NCBI RefSeq assembly: GCF_026241315.1
Contig: NZ_JAPHNA010000001.1
Coordinates: 115,943 to 179,942 of the forward strand
DNA length: 64,000 bases
Direction: 5' to 3'
Source of the DNA: Campylobacter sp. MIT 21-1684
GTDB lineage: Bacteria > Campylobacterota > Campylobacteria > Campylobacterales > Campylobacteraceae
Position 1 is the stretch's first letter; each line of letters starts with the position of its first letter. The notes beneath the pieces are model-generated. The model had not been told where the DNA came from. It made no database searches and saw only the letters and a list, made by a program, of their open reading frames with translations. Below are positions 36,723 through 47,737 of the stretch, piece after piece. A program made the position numbers and the translations under genes.

Positions 36723-38094
36723 TGTTTGGGATTTTTTCTAAAAGTTCTTCAAATATATTTGCATCAGGTCTGCTTTGTTTGTCTAAATACACAGCTGAAA
36801 TTTTTGGACTAATCACATCTTGTTTATACAAAAAGCGGAAACTCTCTATGGAATTTAAGTTTTTTTGTACCAATCTTGCCACTTCATCTTTATCTTTGTT
36901 TGGCGAAACAACAAGATAGGTTTTTTCATCTATCATCCAAAGCTCATCAAGTTCCATACAATTTTCTTTGAGAATTTTTTTAAATCGGACAAAAATCTCA
37001 TTTAAACTACCAATACCATATTTTTCCATAATAAAACGATAATTTGTAAGAGAGAAAAGAGCTAAAGAATAATTTATTTTGTGTTTATGATAGTTTTCAT
37101 CAAGTCTTTCAAGCTCATTTGCTACACCCCAAGCCTCTCTTTGTTGTAAATTTTGAGTGAAACAAATCTGTGTGCTTAAAGCGTCGATTTTTTCATTCAT
37201 TTGAAGAAATTTTTTCTTTAATTCTTCAAAACTAAGCTGTACCTCGCCTTTTTCATTAGGTACTAATGTATTAACAAAATCTAGGTTTTGTCCGTGAGAT
37301 TTGCTTAATACAACACAAAGTTGATAAATTTTTTTTACATTATCATCAAAAAAACGTAAAGTCTTTTGCAAATATTTATTATCTAACATTACACGTCTAT
37401 TAACACATTCTAAAAGCTCATTTTTAAAATGCTTCTCATTTATTAGAAAAGGTTTATTCTTTAATTGATGAATAAAAGCATCTATTTTCAAATCTTCAAG
37501 TAAAGAAGGGCGTAGGCATGACAACACAAGCTCTGCAAAATACTCAAAACTTCTTTCATTCAGCTTTATAATAAGCTTTTTAATAATTGACTCAAAGTCC
37601 TCATATTTGCTTATACCATATTTGAGTATTTCATTTTCAATTTCATCATTTTCATAGTTTTTTTCAAATTTTTTCCATTTTTTTTCAAGCAAATAAATAC
37701 TTTCGCTCTCCATAGTCTTTGAAACCCTTGCTAAACTCATCTGAACAAGCTCTTTTATTTTCCTGTCTTTGCTTTTCTGTAAAGCTGTTAAAATAGTCAT
37801 TATAAGTTCAAAAAATTCATTCAGTTGTCTTCCATTTTGCCTATTAAGTGTAGAGATAATAAAACTTATAAATTGTTCAATATTGTGTATATTCTTGGAA
37901 TTGCATTCTTTTTGAAAATTAGGCAAGAGTAAATTTTTGTATTTTTCAAGCTTTAAAGCAATAGTACTTGAAAAACCATATTTTTGAGAAAGCTCTTCAA
38001 AAACTTCGCTGTAATTTTCCGGAGTAGGCTTAAGTTTTCTCTCTTTAAGAGTTAAAAGCGTTTTTTTAGCTATCTCATTAATGTTTAATGGCAT
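36709..38094 (-). CDS. Degenerate GGDEF-fold protein (Cj1089c-like)
   Basis: 461 residues from the ATG at 38094; the longer frame to 38166 lies inside lptE. The N-terminus LTLKERKLKPTPENYSEVFEEL is the helical PTPxNY leader found in one diguanylate-cyclase family. The C-terminal third has a GGDEF-like core (INYSLALFSLTNYRFIMEKY ... LWMIDEKTYLVVSP), but no GG[DE]EF motif at the predicted loop. Enzymatic activity is therefore improbable; a scaffolding or binding role is inferred. It overlaps lptE by 17 bases and folC by 14. Confidence 0.7.
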   Translation of the reverse strand: MPLNINEIAKKTLLTLKERKLKPTPENYSEVFEELSQKYGFSSTIALKLEKYKNLLLPNFQKECNSKNIHNIEQFISFIISTLNRQNGRQLNEFFELIMTILTALQKSKDRKIKELVQMSLARVSKTMESESIYLLEKKWKKFEKNYENDEIENEILKYGISKYEDFESIIKKLIIKLNERSFEYFAELVLSCLRPSLLEDLKIDAFIHQLKNKPFLINEKHFKNELLECVNRRVMLDNKYLQKTLRFFDDNVKKIYQLCVVLSKSHGQNLDFVNTLVPNEKGEVQLSFEELKKKFLQMNEKIDALSTQICFTQNLQQREAWGVANELERLDENYHKHKINYSLALFSLTNYRFIMEKYGIGSLNEIFVRFKKILKENCMELDELWMIDEKTYLVVSPNKDKDEVARLVQKNLNSIESFRFLYKQDVISPKISAVYLDKQSRPDANIFEELLEKIPNNEDE

Positions 38095-38590
38095 TTTTAT
38101 GACCTTTGATTGCAATAACAGAAATAAATTCATCAAAAGCTTCACTTGAAGCTCTGCGGATAGCATTATAACGCGCTGTATCGCTTATAACACTATTTGG
38201 AGTAATATCAAATTTATAACTTCCACTCGTTGTAAAATTTTCATTGCTTCCATCTTTAAATACAACATTAAATTCTAAATTCAATCTCGCCTTATAAGCT
38301 ACAACATAACCATTTTTATCATAAGCAAGAGGCAGAAATTCAAGATTATTCATTCTTACATTGATAATGTCATCAGCTTCGTGTTTTAAAGCAAGCTTAC
38401 GTCCAAGCTTTGAAATAACGATTTCTTTTAACGTGTCTGCAACAAAAATACTATTTCTAGGATCTTGCAAACTTAGTTCAACATTGACATAAATTTTTTC
38501 ATTAAAAATTGTATTTGCTATTTTCGAAGTAGGTACATAACCACAGGATACAAAAAAACAACTAAAAAAAATAAGAAAAAAAGCTCTCAT
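38078..38590 (-). CDS. lptE: LptE-like LPS-assembly lipoprotein
   Basis: 170 residues with a lipobox ending CFFVSC (Cys17) and the following [20 protein letters not shown], a pattern typical of the LptE family, where GY directly follows the lipidated Cys. LptE plugs the LptD barrel and hands LOS to the outer leaflet. It overlaps leuS by 4 bases, echoing the widespread leuS-lptE linkage. With lptA, lptC and kdsC elsewhere, this window carries four LOS-assembly genes. Confidence 0.85.
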   Translation of the reverse strand: MRAFFLIFFSCFFVSCGYVPTSKIANTIFNEKIYVNVELSLQDPRNSIFVADTLKEIVISKLGRKLALKHEADDIINVRMNNLEFLPLAYDKNGYVVAYKARLNLEFNVVFKDGSNENFTTSGSYKFDITPNSVISDTARYNAIRRASSEAFDEFISVIAIKGHKNAIKH

Positions 38591-41025
38591 TCCACAACCA
38601 AATTCACAAGTTTTTTCTCTACATAAATTTCTTTTATTATTTTTTTTCCTTCAACCCATTTTTTTACAGTGTCTTTAGCATGTTGTATAATTTCATCTTT
38701 TGATAAAGTGTTTGGTATTTCAATTTGTGCTCTTTTTTTTCCATTCACACTCACAGCTAGAACAAAACTTTCTTGCAAAAAGACTTCAGGTTTAAGCTCA
38801 ATTTTTCTCAAATTCTCACATCTAAAAAGAATGGAACTCAATTCAAAACAAATATGAGGAATAATGGGTTCTAACACATTTAAAATAATATAAAAAGCCT
38901 CCTGTTTTAAAGCCTCATTGTTACAAACATATAAAGCATTCAAAGCTTCCATACAAGCAGCAATAAGCGTATTAAATGTAAAGCTTTGAGTATAAACTTC
39001 TTCTGACTTTTTCAAAGCTTCATACACTTTAAGTCTTGCATACTTTTCTTCTTTATTTAAACATTCTTGTTGTAACTGCAACAATGGTAATTTTTGTACA
39101 GACAAAGCCCTATCATAGAGTTTGCAAAGAAATCTGTATGAACCTTCCAATGCCTCATTATTCCATTCAAGTTCTTTAAGAGGAGGGGCAGCAAAAAGTA
39201 TAAAAAGTCTTGCTGTATCAGCACCGTATTTACCTACAATATCATCAGGGTCAATAGCATTACCTTTTGATTTACTCATCTTTGCGCCTTTATTTAAAAC
39301 CATACCTTGAGACAAAAGCCTTTCAAAAGGCTCATCTTGTTGCAAGTAGCCTAGATCTCGTAAAGCTTTTTGAAAAAATCTTGCATACAGTAAATGTAAA
39401 ATAGCGTGTTCTATGCCACCTATATATTGATCAACATTCAACCAATACCTCACACTCTTTTCATCAAAAGCTCGGTCTTTCCACGTTTTCTCATCACTTG
39501 CAAAACGTGCAAAATACCACGAACTCTCAAAAAAAGTATCTAAAGTATCAGTCTCCTTTGTAGCTTCTTGTCCACATTTTGGACAAGAACATTTTTTCCA
39601 AGTTAGATGTTTTTCAAGAGGATTACCCTCTCCTGTAATCTCTACATCATCAGGCAAATTAATAGGCAAATTTTCCAAATTCTGAGGAACAATACCACAA
39701 TTCGCACAATGAATCATAGGAATAGGAGCACCCCAATATCTCTGTCTTGAAACACCCCAATCTTTGATTTTAAAATTAACAACTCTAGTGCCAAGTCCAA
39801 GCTTTTCAAAATACTCTATAATCTTTTCTCTTGCTTCATTGCATTCTAAACCATCAAATGAAGCACTATTAATCAATTTTCCTTCTTTTCGCGTCCAAGC
39901 TGCATTTTTTTGCGCATCTGGATGTTGTATAACCTGTTTCAAAGCAAGATTGTATTTACAAGCAAATTCAAAGTCTCTTTCGTCATTTGCAGGAACTGCC
40001 ATTAAAGCACCATTTCCATATTCAGCTAAAACAAAATTAGCTACCCAAACAGGAATTTTTTCTTTGCTTAGAGGATGGATAGCATATATTCCAAGATCGT
40101 ATCCTTCTTTTTCATTTTGATTTCTCTCTTTAATAGTTTGATTTTGAATTCTTCTAATGCGTGCAATGACTTTTTCATCAAGTATTTTTTTTTCAAGTAA
40201 ATGATTGACTATACTGTGTTCAGGTGCTAAGGCTATATAACTCACTCCATACACAGTATCTGCTCTTGTAGTAAAAACTTTCACACTTTGCTCACCTGCT
40301 TTAGAAGCATTTTCTTCATCAAATTCAAAAGAAAATTCTAAACCATAGCTTTTTCCTATCCAATTTTCCTGCATAGTTAAAACCTGTTGTGGCCATTTAT
40401 CTTTTAAATATGCAAGCTCGCTTAAAAGCTCATCAGCATAAGCGGTAATCCTCACATAGTAACCGGGCATCTTTTTTTGTATCACCTCACTCCCACAACG
40501 CCAACACCTTCCTTCTTCAACTTGTTCATTAGCCAATACAGTCTGATCTTTTTCACACCAATTTACTTTTGCTTCTTTTGTATAAATAAGTCCTTTCTCA
40601 TACATTTTAATAAAAAATTCTTGTTCAAATTTTGTGTAAAGAGCATCAGAAGTCGCAAGCATTCTTTTTCTGGAAAAAGAAAAGCCTAAAGAAAAAAGCT
40701 CATCTTTCATATAAGCGATATTTTCATAGGTCCAAGTTTTTGGATGAATGTTATGTTGTATAGCAGCATTTTCAGCAGGCATTCCAAAACTATCAAAACC
40801 AATCGGATGTAAAACATTATATCCCATTTTTCTATAATATCTTGCTAAAGCATCGCCTATTGTATAGTTTCTTACATGCCCCATATGAATACGTCCGCTT
40901 GGATAAGGAAACATTGAGAGGATGTATTTTTTTTCAAGAGTAAAATCATCTTTTGGTTCAAAAACTTCATTTTTTTTCCAAAATTCTTGCCATTTTTCTT
41001 CTATTTGCTTTGCATTATAAGCCAT
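38587..41025 (-). CDS. leuS: Leucyl-tRNA synthetase
   Basis: A 812-residue class I synthetase. HIGH motif in [20 protein letters not shown] in [16 protein letters not shown], zinc-like CCANCG/CPKCG region, and an editing domain (about 225-420) with [13 protein letters not shown] [16 protein letters not shown]. It starts 9 bases after the secF stop. Confidence 0.97.
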   Translation of the reverse strand: MAYNAKQIEEKWQEFWKKNEVFEPKDDFTLEKKYILSMFPYPSGRIHMGHVRNYTIGDALARYYRKMGYNVLHPIGFDSFGMPAENAAIQHNIHPKTWTYENIAYMKDELFSLGFSFSRKRMLATSDALYTKFEQEFFIKMYEKGLIYTKEAKVNWCEKDQTVLANEQVEEGRCWRCGSEVIQKKMPGYYVRITAYADELLSELAYLKDKWPQQVLTMQENWIGKSYGLEFSFEFDEENASKAGEQSVKVFTTRADTVYGVSYIALAPEHSIVNHLLEKKILDEKVIARIRRIQNQTIKERNQNEKEGYDLGIYAIHPLSKEKIPVWVANFVLAEYGNGALMAVPANDERDFEFACKYNLALKQVIQHPDAQKNAAWTRKEGKLINSASFDGLECNEAREKIIEYFEKLGLGTRVVNFKIKDWGVSRQRYWGAPIPMIHCANCGIVPQNLENLPINLPDDVEITGEGNPLEKHLTWKKCSCPKCGQEATKETDTLDTFFESSWYFARFASDEKTWKDRAFDEKSVRYWLNVDQYIGGIEHAILHLLYARFFQKALRDLGYLQQDEPFERLLSQGMVLNKGAKMSKSKGNAIDPDDIVGKYGADTARLFILFAAPPLKELEWNNEALEGSYRFLCKLYDRALSVQKLPLLQLQQECLNKEEKYARLKVYEALKKSEEVYTQSFTFNTLIAACMEALNALYVCNNEALKQEAFYIILNVLEPIIPHICFELSSILFRCENLRKIELKPEVFLQESFVLAVSVNGKKRAQIEIPNTLSKDEIIQHAKDTVKKWVEGKKIIKEIYVEKKLVNLVVE

Positions 41026-41034
41026 TTCTCCTCC

Positions 41035-42006
41035 TTAAATTCTCCCTTTTTCATACATTGCACGTGTACGTTCTTTTTCCTGTTTTCTCTTCACTTTCTC
41101 TAATTCTTTAGCTCTAAAATCTAAAACACTAAATTTAAACCAAAGCAAAATAGGACTTGCAACGAAAATAGAACTCAAAGTTCCGATAAAAATACCTATA
41201 ATTAATACTAAAGAAAAACCTTCTATCATAGAGCTGCCAAAAAAATACAAAATCACAACGGTAGCTAAAGTAAGTCCGGAGGTTAAAACAGTTCTTGAAA
41301 GTGTAGCCGAAACGCTTTCATTAATTATAAGCGTAAGTTCAGTTTTTTTACTTGTTTTAATACTTTCTCGAATTCTATCAAAAACAATAATAGTATCATT
41401 TAAAGAATAGCCAAGCACAGTTAAAACTGCAGCTAAAATATCTAAATTCACATCAATATCCAAAAGACAAATAGCACCTAAAGTAATCACAACATCATGT
41501 ATTTCACTAATAATAGCAGCAAAAGCGAAACGCCATTCAAAACGCAAAGCTATATAAAGAAGTATAGCAATAAAAGAAAGTCCTATGGCCATTAAGCCTT
41601 TATTTCTTAATTCATCTCCAACTTTTGGACCGACAATATCTACACGTCTTAATTCAAAGGAACCCGTCTCTTGTAAAAGTGTTACAACATACTCACCTAT
41701 GTCATTACTAATATTATCATTAGTTCCTAAAAAACGTATTGTAATTTCCTCTTGACTTCCAAATTCACTTACAGAAAGATTTTCAAAAACTCCTGCTTGA
41801 CTTAATATTTGTCTGATTTGCGGTATGGGAGCTTGATTTTCATATTTAAGTTGTATGAGAGTTCCACCACTAAAATCAATACCATAATGCAAACCTTTGA
41901 AAAAAAGAAGAATAATTGAACCAAAAAACAGAAGAAAAGAGAGAGAGATTGCAACAAAACGCATTTTCATAAAATCATAAATTTTCTTTTCGCTAAAAAA
42001 TTGCAT
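41035..42006 (-). CDS. secF: SecF protein-export subunit
   Basis: 323 residues with six membrane segments and RND-type motifs: GIDFSGGTLIQL after the first helix, DTIIVFDRIRE in helix 4-5, and ESVSATLSRTVLTSG. With SecD and YajC it uses proton motive force to complete translocation through SecYEG. Start and secD stop share a base. Confidence 0.96.
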   Translation of the reverse strand: MQFFSEKKIYDFMKMRFVAISLSFLLFFGSIILLFFKGLHYGIDFSGGTLIQLKYENQAPIPQIRQILSQAGVFENLSVSEFGSQEEITIRFLGTNDNISNDIGEYVVTLLQETGSFELRRVDIVGPKVGDELRNKGLMAIGLSFIAILLYIALRFEWRFAFAAIISEIHDVVITLGAICLLDIDVNLDILAAVLTVLGYSLNDTIIVFDRIRESIKTSKKTELTLIINESVSATLSRTVLTSGLTLATVVILYFFGSSMIEGFSLVLIIGIFIGTLSSIFVASPILLWFKFSVLDFRAKELEKVKRKQEKERTRAMYEKGRI

Positions 42007-43589
42007 TATTTTCTCCTATAAGCAAACCAAAATCTTGTATTATTACTTTTTTCAATAGAGGACATAAAATATTCAAACATTCCGTGCGTTCCAAGTATAG
42101 CTGTAACCATAGAAACAATGATCCCTATTCCCAAAGTTACAGCAAAACCTTTCACTGCTCCTGTACCATAAACATAAAGAGCAAGCGAAGTAACTAATGA
42201 AGTAACATTCGAATCTACAATAGCACTCATAGCATTTTTATAACCATTCTCTATACTTGTTCGAATGGATTTACCTTCTCGTAAAAGCTCACGAATTCTC
42301 TCATTGATAATAACATTTGCATCAACTGCCATTCCAACAGTTAAAACAAGTCCTGCCATACCCGGCAAAGTTAAAGTAGCACCAAAAATCGCCATTAAAG
42401 CAACTATAATGAGGATATTTGCAATCAAAGCAATGTTGGCAAAGATTCCTGCAACACCATAATAAAAAACCATAAAAAGAATAATAAATGCAGAAGCTCC
42501 AAGTAGTGCTATCATACTCATTATAATACTATCATATCCCAAAGATGGTCCTATACTTCTTTGTTCGAGCAATTTTACAGGAGCTAAAAGCGCACCGCTT
42601 CGTAAAGCTACGGCAACATCTCGTGCTTCATCCTGCGTAAAATTCCCACTAATCTGCCCGCTTCCACCGCCTATTCTTTCATTGATTGAAGGAGCTGAAT
42701 ATACTTTATCATCAAGTACTATAGCAAGTCTTTTTCCAACATTTGCACCAGTATAATCACCAAAAATTTTTGCCCCTTGAGAATTTAATGTAAAATTAAT
42801 CACAGGATAAGAACTCTTATCACTAAAAGCTACCCTTGCATCAGTAAGCATAGAACCATCTAAAATAGGAATATTTTTTACAGCGTATTTTAAAGTCTCA
42901 TTTTTTGCGTCTGCAAGAACAACAAGTCCATAAGCTCTAGCTTCATCTTCAGTCATTGTAGAAGCTAAAGGCATTTTTGAATCATCAAGCTCCATCAACT
43001 GCAAATGAGCCGCCTTTGTAATTCTTTCTTTAGCCCTTTGTTCATCTTCTTGCGTCTTAATACCTGGAAGTTCGACTAAAATTTTATCTTCACCTTGTCT
43101 TGCTACCGTTGGTTCAGCAAGTCCAAATTCATCAAGACGATTGCGTATAGTTTCAACAGCCTGTAAAAGGGCGAAATTCTCTATATTTTTTTTCTCTGCT
43201 GTTGTAAAAGCTATCGTATAATGCATAGCATTCTCTTTAACATCAAGACCTTGTATTTGGGCTAAAATGTTTTGAAATTTCGACACATCTGCTTCATCAA
43301 GCAAATTCAATTCTAAGCTCTCATCATAAACAAGAAGTTTGTCTATAAGAATATTTTCTTTTTTAATAGAATAATTCAATGAGGAAGCAAGTATTTTAAG
43401 CTTAGCTTTTAGCACTTCTTTATTATCCACTCCTAAGAGCATATAAAGCCCGCCTTGCAAATCAAGTCCTAAAACAATCTTAGCACCCCTTTGAGTCTGC
43501 AAAAAAGAAGGAAAAGAGAAAATCACCCCAAAAAGAAACACAACTAAAAAAATCCCTAGCTTATAGCTAAGTTTGAAACTATGCATCAA
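42006..43589 (-). CDS. secD: SecD protein-export subunit
   Basis: 527 residues. First helix then VLGLDLQGGLYMLLGV, a periplasmic P1 domain, and the C-terminal RND-like half with GLVLTVGMAVDANVIINERIRE and the following NGYKNAMSAIVDSNVTS. A second ATG one codon in (MHSF) is an alternative start. It overlaps yajC by 11 bases. Confidence 0.96.
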   Translation of the reverse strand: MMHSFKLSYKLGIFLVVFLFGVIFSFPSFLQTQRGAKIVLGLDLQGGLYMLLGVDNKEVLKAKLKILASSLNYSIKKENILIDKLLVYDESLELNLLDEADVSKFQNILAQIQGLDVKENAMHYTIAFTTAEKKNIENFALLQAVETIRNRLDEFGLAEPTVARQGEDKILVELPGIKTQEDEQRAKERITKAAHLQLMELDDSKMPLASTMTEDEARAYGLVVLADAKNETLKYAVKNIPILDGSMLTDARVAFSDKSSYPVINFTLNSQGAKIFGDYTGANVGKRLAIVLDDKVYSAPSINERIGGGSGQISGNFTQDEARDVAVALRSGALLAPVKLLEQRSIGPSLGYDSIIMSMIALLGASAFIILFMVFYYGVAGIFANIALIANILIIVALMAIFGATLTLPGMAGLVLTVGMAVDANVIINERIRELLREGKSIRTSIENGYKNAMSAIVDSNVTSLVTSLALYVYGTGAVKGFAVTLGIGIIVSMVTAILGTHGMFEYFMSSIEKSNNTRFWFAYRRK

Positions 43590-43851
43590 TCTTCTTTGCT
43601 ACAAATTCTCGTGAAATTTTTGCAGTAACATTTTCTTCATTAAGTTTAACTTTGATAAAATCTTGTTCTGGTTTTATAACCTCGCAAATCAGTCCTCCAT
43701 TTGTAATAATTTTATCACCTTTTTGTAGGGACTCAAGCATTTGTTTATGATTTTTAGCTTGTTTTTGCTGAGGTCTTATAACTAAAAAATAAAAAATCGC
43801 AAACAGCACAATAAGAGGTAATAATGAAGTTAAAACTGAATTTTCTCCCAT
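43579..43851 (-). CDS. yajC: YajC, preprotein translocase accessory subunit
   Basis: 90 residues: one membrane helix (about 10-26, LLPLIVLFAIFYFLVIRP), then QQKQAKNHKQMLESLQKGD and TNGGLICEV, standard YajC features. AAGGA precedes the ATG. Its first 28 bases overlap the divergently transcribed lnt gene. Confidence 0.94.
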   Translation of the reverse strand: MGENSVLTSLLPLIVLFAIFYFLVIRPQQKQAKNHKQMLESLQKGDKIITNGGLICEVIKPEQDFIKVKLNEENVTAKISREFVAKKIDA

Positions 43852-45158
43852 ATTTTTCCTTTATTCCAAAAAAATTAAATTCTAATTCTAGCACTTTTAA
43901 AATAATAAAACTCTTTTTTATTGCATTTTTACTTTCAAATCCTATTTATCTTTCTTTTTTTGAAAATATCGTTGTTGAAACAATCAGCCCTTTTTTAGCT
44001 ATATGGGGACTCGTTTTATTATTACGATGTAAAAATGGCAAGGCATATTTTTGGATAGGATTTTTAGTTGGTATTTTTTGGTTTTGGTGGATAGGGCTTG
44101 GTATGATTTATTTTAATCTTGCTTATTTAACACCTTTTGTTGCCCTTGCAATAGGTTTAGTATATGGGATACTTTTTAGAATATGCTATGCCTTACGATT
44201 TGATTTTCTAAGACTGCTTGGAATTTTTGCTTTAAGTTTTATACACCCTTTAGGTTTTGATTGGCTTCAGTGGGGAATTTTCACAGTATATGGTTTTTTC
44301 GAAACAGGTACTCGTGGGCTTATTTGTCTTTTTTTAATCGCCTATTTTATCTATGAACACTATATTTCAAGATACTACAAAATAGGCATTGTTCTCATCT
44401 TATTTTTCACAGGATTGCATTATAAACAAAAATATGCTGATAAACTTGAACTCACCTATAAACTCATCAATACAAACATCTCACAAGAGCAAAAATTTCT
44501 ACAAGAAAATCTTCTTTATAATTCTAATGTTCTTATTGAAGAAATTCTACAAGCCATAGCAGAAAAAAATAATCTCATCGTTTTACCCGAAACAGCCTTT
44601 GCTTTTTCCTTGCACAATACGCAGTATGAAACACTCTTGCGAGAGCTTTCACATAAAATAATTATTATCACTGGAGCCTTTAACGAAGAGACGGAGCGAT
44701 TCTACAATAGTACTTATATTTTTAAGAATGGCAATATGTACATCTTTAACAAACATTTTCTTGTACCTTTTGGAGAAGAATTCCCTCTCTTTAAAAATGT
44801 AGTACAAAAATACTTCTTACCTCAAATAAAAGAGTTTGACAGAGGTCCTCTTCAAAATCAATACAAGTTAGAAAATAAGATTATAACAAATGCTATCTGT
44901 TATGAAGCTACAAAAGAACAAAACTATAAAAATTCTAGCATTATCATAGCCTTAAGCAACAATGCGTGGTTTGCTCATTCAAGCGAGTATAAACTCCAAC
45001 AACTTTTAATACGTTTTTATGCTAATAAATACAATGTAAGTGTCTATCATTCTGTCAATGGAAAAGAAAATGCCATCATACAACCAAAAGAACCTCTAAG
45101 TCAAAAATGGATAAGGAGCATAAAAGAATTTGAATTTGTAAAAACGATGTTGTTGTAA
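43824..45158 (+). CDS. lnt: Apolipoprotein N-acyltransferase
   Basis: 444 residues (E. coli 512). Six or so N-terminal membrane segments, then a nitrilase domain whose triad is visible: Glu in VLPETAFAF, Lys in NKHFLVPFGEEFPLF and Cys in NAICYEAT. It adds the third acyl chain to lipoproteins. The only usable start is the ATG at 43824, with AGAGG upstream; no ATG, GTG or TTG lies in frame over the next 35 codons. The 5' end therefore overlaps divergent yajC. Confidence 0.92.
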   Translation: MKLKLNFLPYFSFIPKKLNSNSSTFKIIKLFFIAFLLSNPIYLSFFENIVVETISPFLAIWGLVLLLRCKNGKAYFWIGFLVGIFWFWWIGLGMIYFNLAYLTPFVALAIGLVYGILFRICYALRFDFLRLLGIFALSFIHPLGFDWLQWGIFTVYGFFETGTRGLICLFLIAYFIYEHYISRYYKIGIVLILFFTGLHYKQKYADKLELTYKLINTNISQEQKFLQENLLYNSNVLIEEILQAIAEKNNLIVLPETAFAFSLHNTQYETLLRELSHKIIIITGAFNEETERFYNSTYIFKNGNMYIFNKHFLVPFGEEFPLFKNVVQKYFLPQIKEFDRGPLQNQYKLENKIITNAICYEATKEQNYKNSSIIIALSNNAWFAHSSEYKLQQLLIRFYANKYNVSVYHSVNGKENAIIQPKEPLSQKWIRSIKEFEFVKTMLL

Positions 45159-45178
45159 AAACCTCAAATAGAGGCTTT
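45159..45178 (+). terminator. Candidate bidirectional terminator between lnt and metK
   Basis: AAACCTC-AAATA-GAGG-C-TTT: a 4-bp CCTC/GAGG stem extended by AAA/TTT across a one-base bulge, with A-run before and T-run after. It occupies the 25-base gap between two convergent genes. The stem is short, so strength is uncertain. Confidence 0.4.
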
Positions 45179-45183
45179 ATACA

Positions 45184-46380
45184 TCAAAGGAGTTTTGTAA
45201 ATTGCTCTAAATCATCAAGCTTTTCCCAAGGATAGTCCTTCTGTCCAACCTGCCCTCTTGCAGCAACATCAGCGTATAAGAAAGTATCTTTACCCGGTTT
45301 ATCAAGAGAAAATTTATCGCGTATCCAATTTGGAGTCAATGGAAAATTTTCCATTACAAATTGACTTAATTTTTCGTCGCTAACACCAGTATTTGTTCCC
45401 ATACAATCGACGCTTACAGAGGTTGGCTGTGCTACTCCTATAGCATAACTAAGTTGGACTATACATTTTTTTGCAAGTTTTGCAGCAACTATGTTTTTAG
45501 CTAACCATCTTGCTGCATACAATCCGCTTCTATCAACTTTTGTATAGTCTTTACTTGACTGTGCCCCGCCTCCTATTGGCGAATAACCGCCGAAACTATC
45601 CACTATCAATTTTCTTCCTGTTAAACCACTATCGTGTAAAGAAGAATGATTAACATACTTTCCTGTAGGATTGATTAAAATCCTTGTTTTTTTAGGATTA
45701 AAAAGCTCCTGAGGCAATGGTGTTTGTTCGATAAGCTTCATCACCAAAGCCCTTAAATTTTCTATTTTCATATTTTCAACACAAGGAACAGAAACAACTA
45801 TGGTATGAATACTTTGAACCTGACAATTTTCAAAATTTGCCTTTGTCCCATAATCAACAGTTACTTGAGTTTTAATATCTACACCAAGCTCATTTGGATG
45901 AGCTTTTGCATAAGCATAGACTGTATCACAAAGCATTCTTGCATAAGTAATAGCCGCTGGCATATACTCATTCGTTTCACAACTTGCAAAACCAAACATA
46001 ATACCTTGGTCTCCAGCCCCAACTTCTCCATCTTCTTTATCTACACCTTGAGAAATATCAGGGCTTTGCTCATTCAAAAAAACTAAAACCTCAACATCAT
46101 CAGGATGCAAGCACTGCTCTTTAGTAAAATATCCAGCACCATCATAGCCTATATTTTTTAAAACATTCTTTACTAAATTGTCATAATCAGTCTTGCTAAG
46201 TTTGTAAGAAGACTTTACTTCGCCTCCTATTACAACTTTATTTCCTGCAACAAAAACCTCACTCGCCACCCTTGAATTTCTATCTTTTTTCAAGAGTATA
46301 TCCACTATTGTATCAGCGATTATATCAGCGCATTTATCAGGATGACCTGCGCTTACGACTTCTGAAGTGAATAGATACAT
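45184..46380 (-). CDS. metK: S-adenosylmethionine synthetase
   Basis: 398 residues from the ATG at 46380, preferred over one five codons upstream because AAAGGA sits at the right spacing and homologues begin MYLFTSEVVSAGHPDKCADI. Also GAGDQGIMFGFA and GGGAQSSKDYTKVDRSG. It makes SAM from Met and ATP. No SAM riboswitch was recognised upstream. Confidence 0.97.
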   Translation of the reverse strand: MYLFTSEVVSAGHPDKCADIIADTIVDILLKKDRNSRVASEVFVAGNKVVIGGEVKSSYKLSKTDYDNLVKNVLKNIGYDGAGYFTKEQCLHPDDVEVLVFLNEQSPDISQGVDKEDGEVGAGDQGIMFGFASCETNEYMPAAITYARMLCDTVYAYAKAHPNELGVDIKTQVTVDYGTKANFENCQVQSIHTIVVSVPCVENMKIENLRALVMKLIEQTPLPQELFNPKKTRILINPTGKYVNHSSLHDSGLTGRKLIVDSFGGYSPIGGGAQSSKDYTKVDRSGLYAARWLAKNIVAAKLAKKCIVQLSYAIGVAQPTSVSVDCMGTNTGVSDEKLSQFVMENFPLTPNWIRDKFSLDKPGKDTFLYADVAARGQVGQKDYPWEKLDDLEQFTKLL

Positions 46381-46510
46381 AAAAAGTCCTTTCATAAAAA
46401 ATGAGTTGTGATTGTAACTAAAATTTTGCTTATCCTAGCTTAAGCTTTTAAATTCACAAAAATTAAGTTAAAATGAGCTAAAATAATAGAAATAACAAAA
46501 AGGCCATTTT

Positions 46511-47737
46511 ATGTTTTCTCGACTCATAAAAAGCTATATTAATGGAAATTTAATATTTCAAATAAGCATAGGCATATTTTTAGGTATATTTATTGGAGTG
46601 TTTTTTAAAGACTTTAGCGAAGTTGCAAATGTGCTTGGAATGCTTTTTATAAATGCTCTAAAGGCTATTACACCTCTACTTGTTTTTGTTCTCGTCTTAG
46701 GTTCGCTTTGTACAAAAAATATCTCACAAGAAAGCTCTCAATTAAAAAAAGTTATCGCTCTTTACATCATAGCAACTTTTTTGGCTTGCATTTGTGCTCT
46801 CATTGCAAGTTTTCTCTTCCCTATAGAACTTGTTTTGGAAGGAGTGCAAAAAACTGAAAATTCCTCTCCCGGTAATATCCAAGAAGTCTTTGAAAGTTTG
46901 CTTTTAAAAATGGTTGATAATCCGATCAATGCTTTAGCAAATGGAAATTATTTAGGAATTCTCACTTGGGCTATTGGAGGTGGCTTTGCTTTAAGATGGT
47001 GTTCAAAAGAGACAAAACAAGTTTTTAGTGATATAAATGAAGCAATGCTTAAAAGTGTTCAATTTATAGTTAAACTTGCTCCTTTCGGAATTTTTGGGCT
47101 TGTGGCAAATTCAGTTGCACAAACTGGAAGTGCAGGAATGTTAAGTTATATGAAACTTTTGGCAGTACTTGTTTCTACTATGTTTTTTGTATACTTTGTA
47201 ATCAACGCTCTTATTGTTTTTTTCTGCACAAGAAAAAATCCTTTTCCTTTAATCTTTATTTGTCTTAGACACAGTGCGTTATTTGCTTTTTTTACAAGAA
47301 GTTCAGCAGCAAATATCCCGGTAAATATGACACTGTGCAAAAAACTTGGAATCAATAAAGACCTTTATAGCATTTCTATCCCTTTAGGTGCTACTATCAA
47401 TATGGGAGGTGCAGCGGTAACTATAAGTATTTTAAGTCTCGCAGCAGCTCATACCATAGGTATAGAAGTAAGTTTTTTTCAGGCATTTTTATTAAGTATT
47501 ATCGGCACCTTTGCAGCGTGCGGAGTCAGTGGAGTGGCTGGTGGTTCTTTGCTTCTCATTCCTCTAGCGTGTTCCTTGTTTAATGTTAGTTATGATGTAG
47601 CAATGCAAGTAGTAGCTGTTGGTTTTATAATTGGTGTGATACAAGATAGTGTTGAAACTGCACTTAACAGCTCTACTGATGTCTTATTTACTGCTATTTG
47701 CTCAAAAAATAAGTTAAATTATAAAATTGGATCATAA
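46511..47737 (+). CDS. sstT: Sodium/serine-threonine symporter
   Basis: 408 residues with eight or more membrane segments of the DAACS family: [32 protein letters not shown] (serine-rich hairpin) and [15 protein letters not shown]. SstT imports serine and threonine with Na+. Serine is a main carbon source for Campylobacter. The last base of its stop codon is the first base of pyrB. Confidence 0.92.
   Translation: MFSRLIKSYINGNLIFQISIGIFLGIFIGVFFKDFSEVANVLGMLFINALKAITPLLVFVLVLGSLCTKNISQESSQLKKVIALYIIATFLACICALIASFLFPIELVLEGVQKTENSSPGNIQEVFESLLLKMVDNPINALANGNYLGILTWAIGGGFALRWCSKETKQVFSDINEAMLKSVQFIVKLAPFGIFGLVANSVAQTGSAGMLSYMKLLAVLVSTMFFVYFVINALIVFFCTRKNPFPLIFICLRHSALFAFFTRSSAANIPVNMTLCKKLGINKDLYSISIPLGATINMGGAAVTISILSLAAAHTIGIEVSFFQAFLLSIIGTFAACGVSGVAGGSLLLIPLACSLFNVSYDVAMQVVAVGFIIGVIQDSVETALNSSTDVLFTAICSKNKLNYKIGS

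Noticed and set aside
46381..46510. Possible SAM riboswitch upstream of metK
   Set aside because: The gap is AT-rich, and I found no conserved SAM-I or SAM-II core; a normal ribosome-binding site precedes the chosen start.
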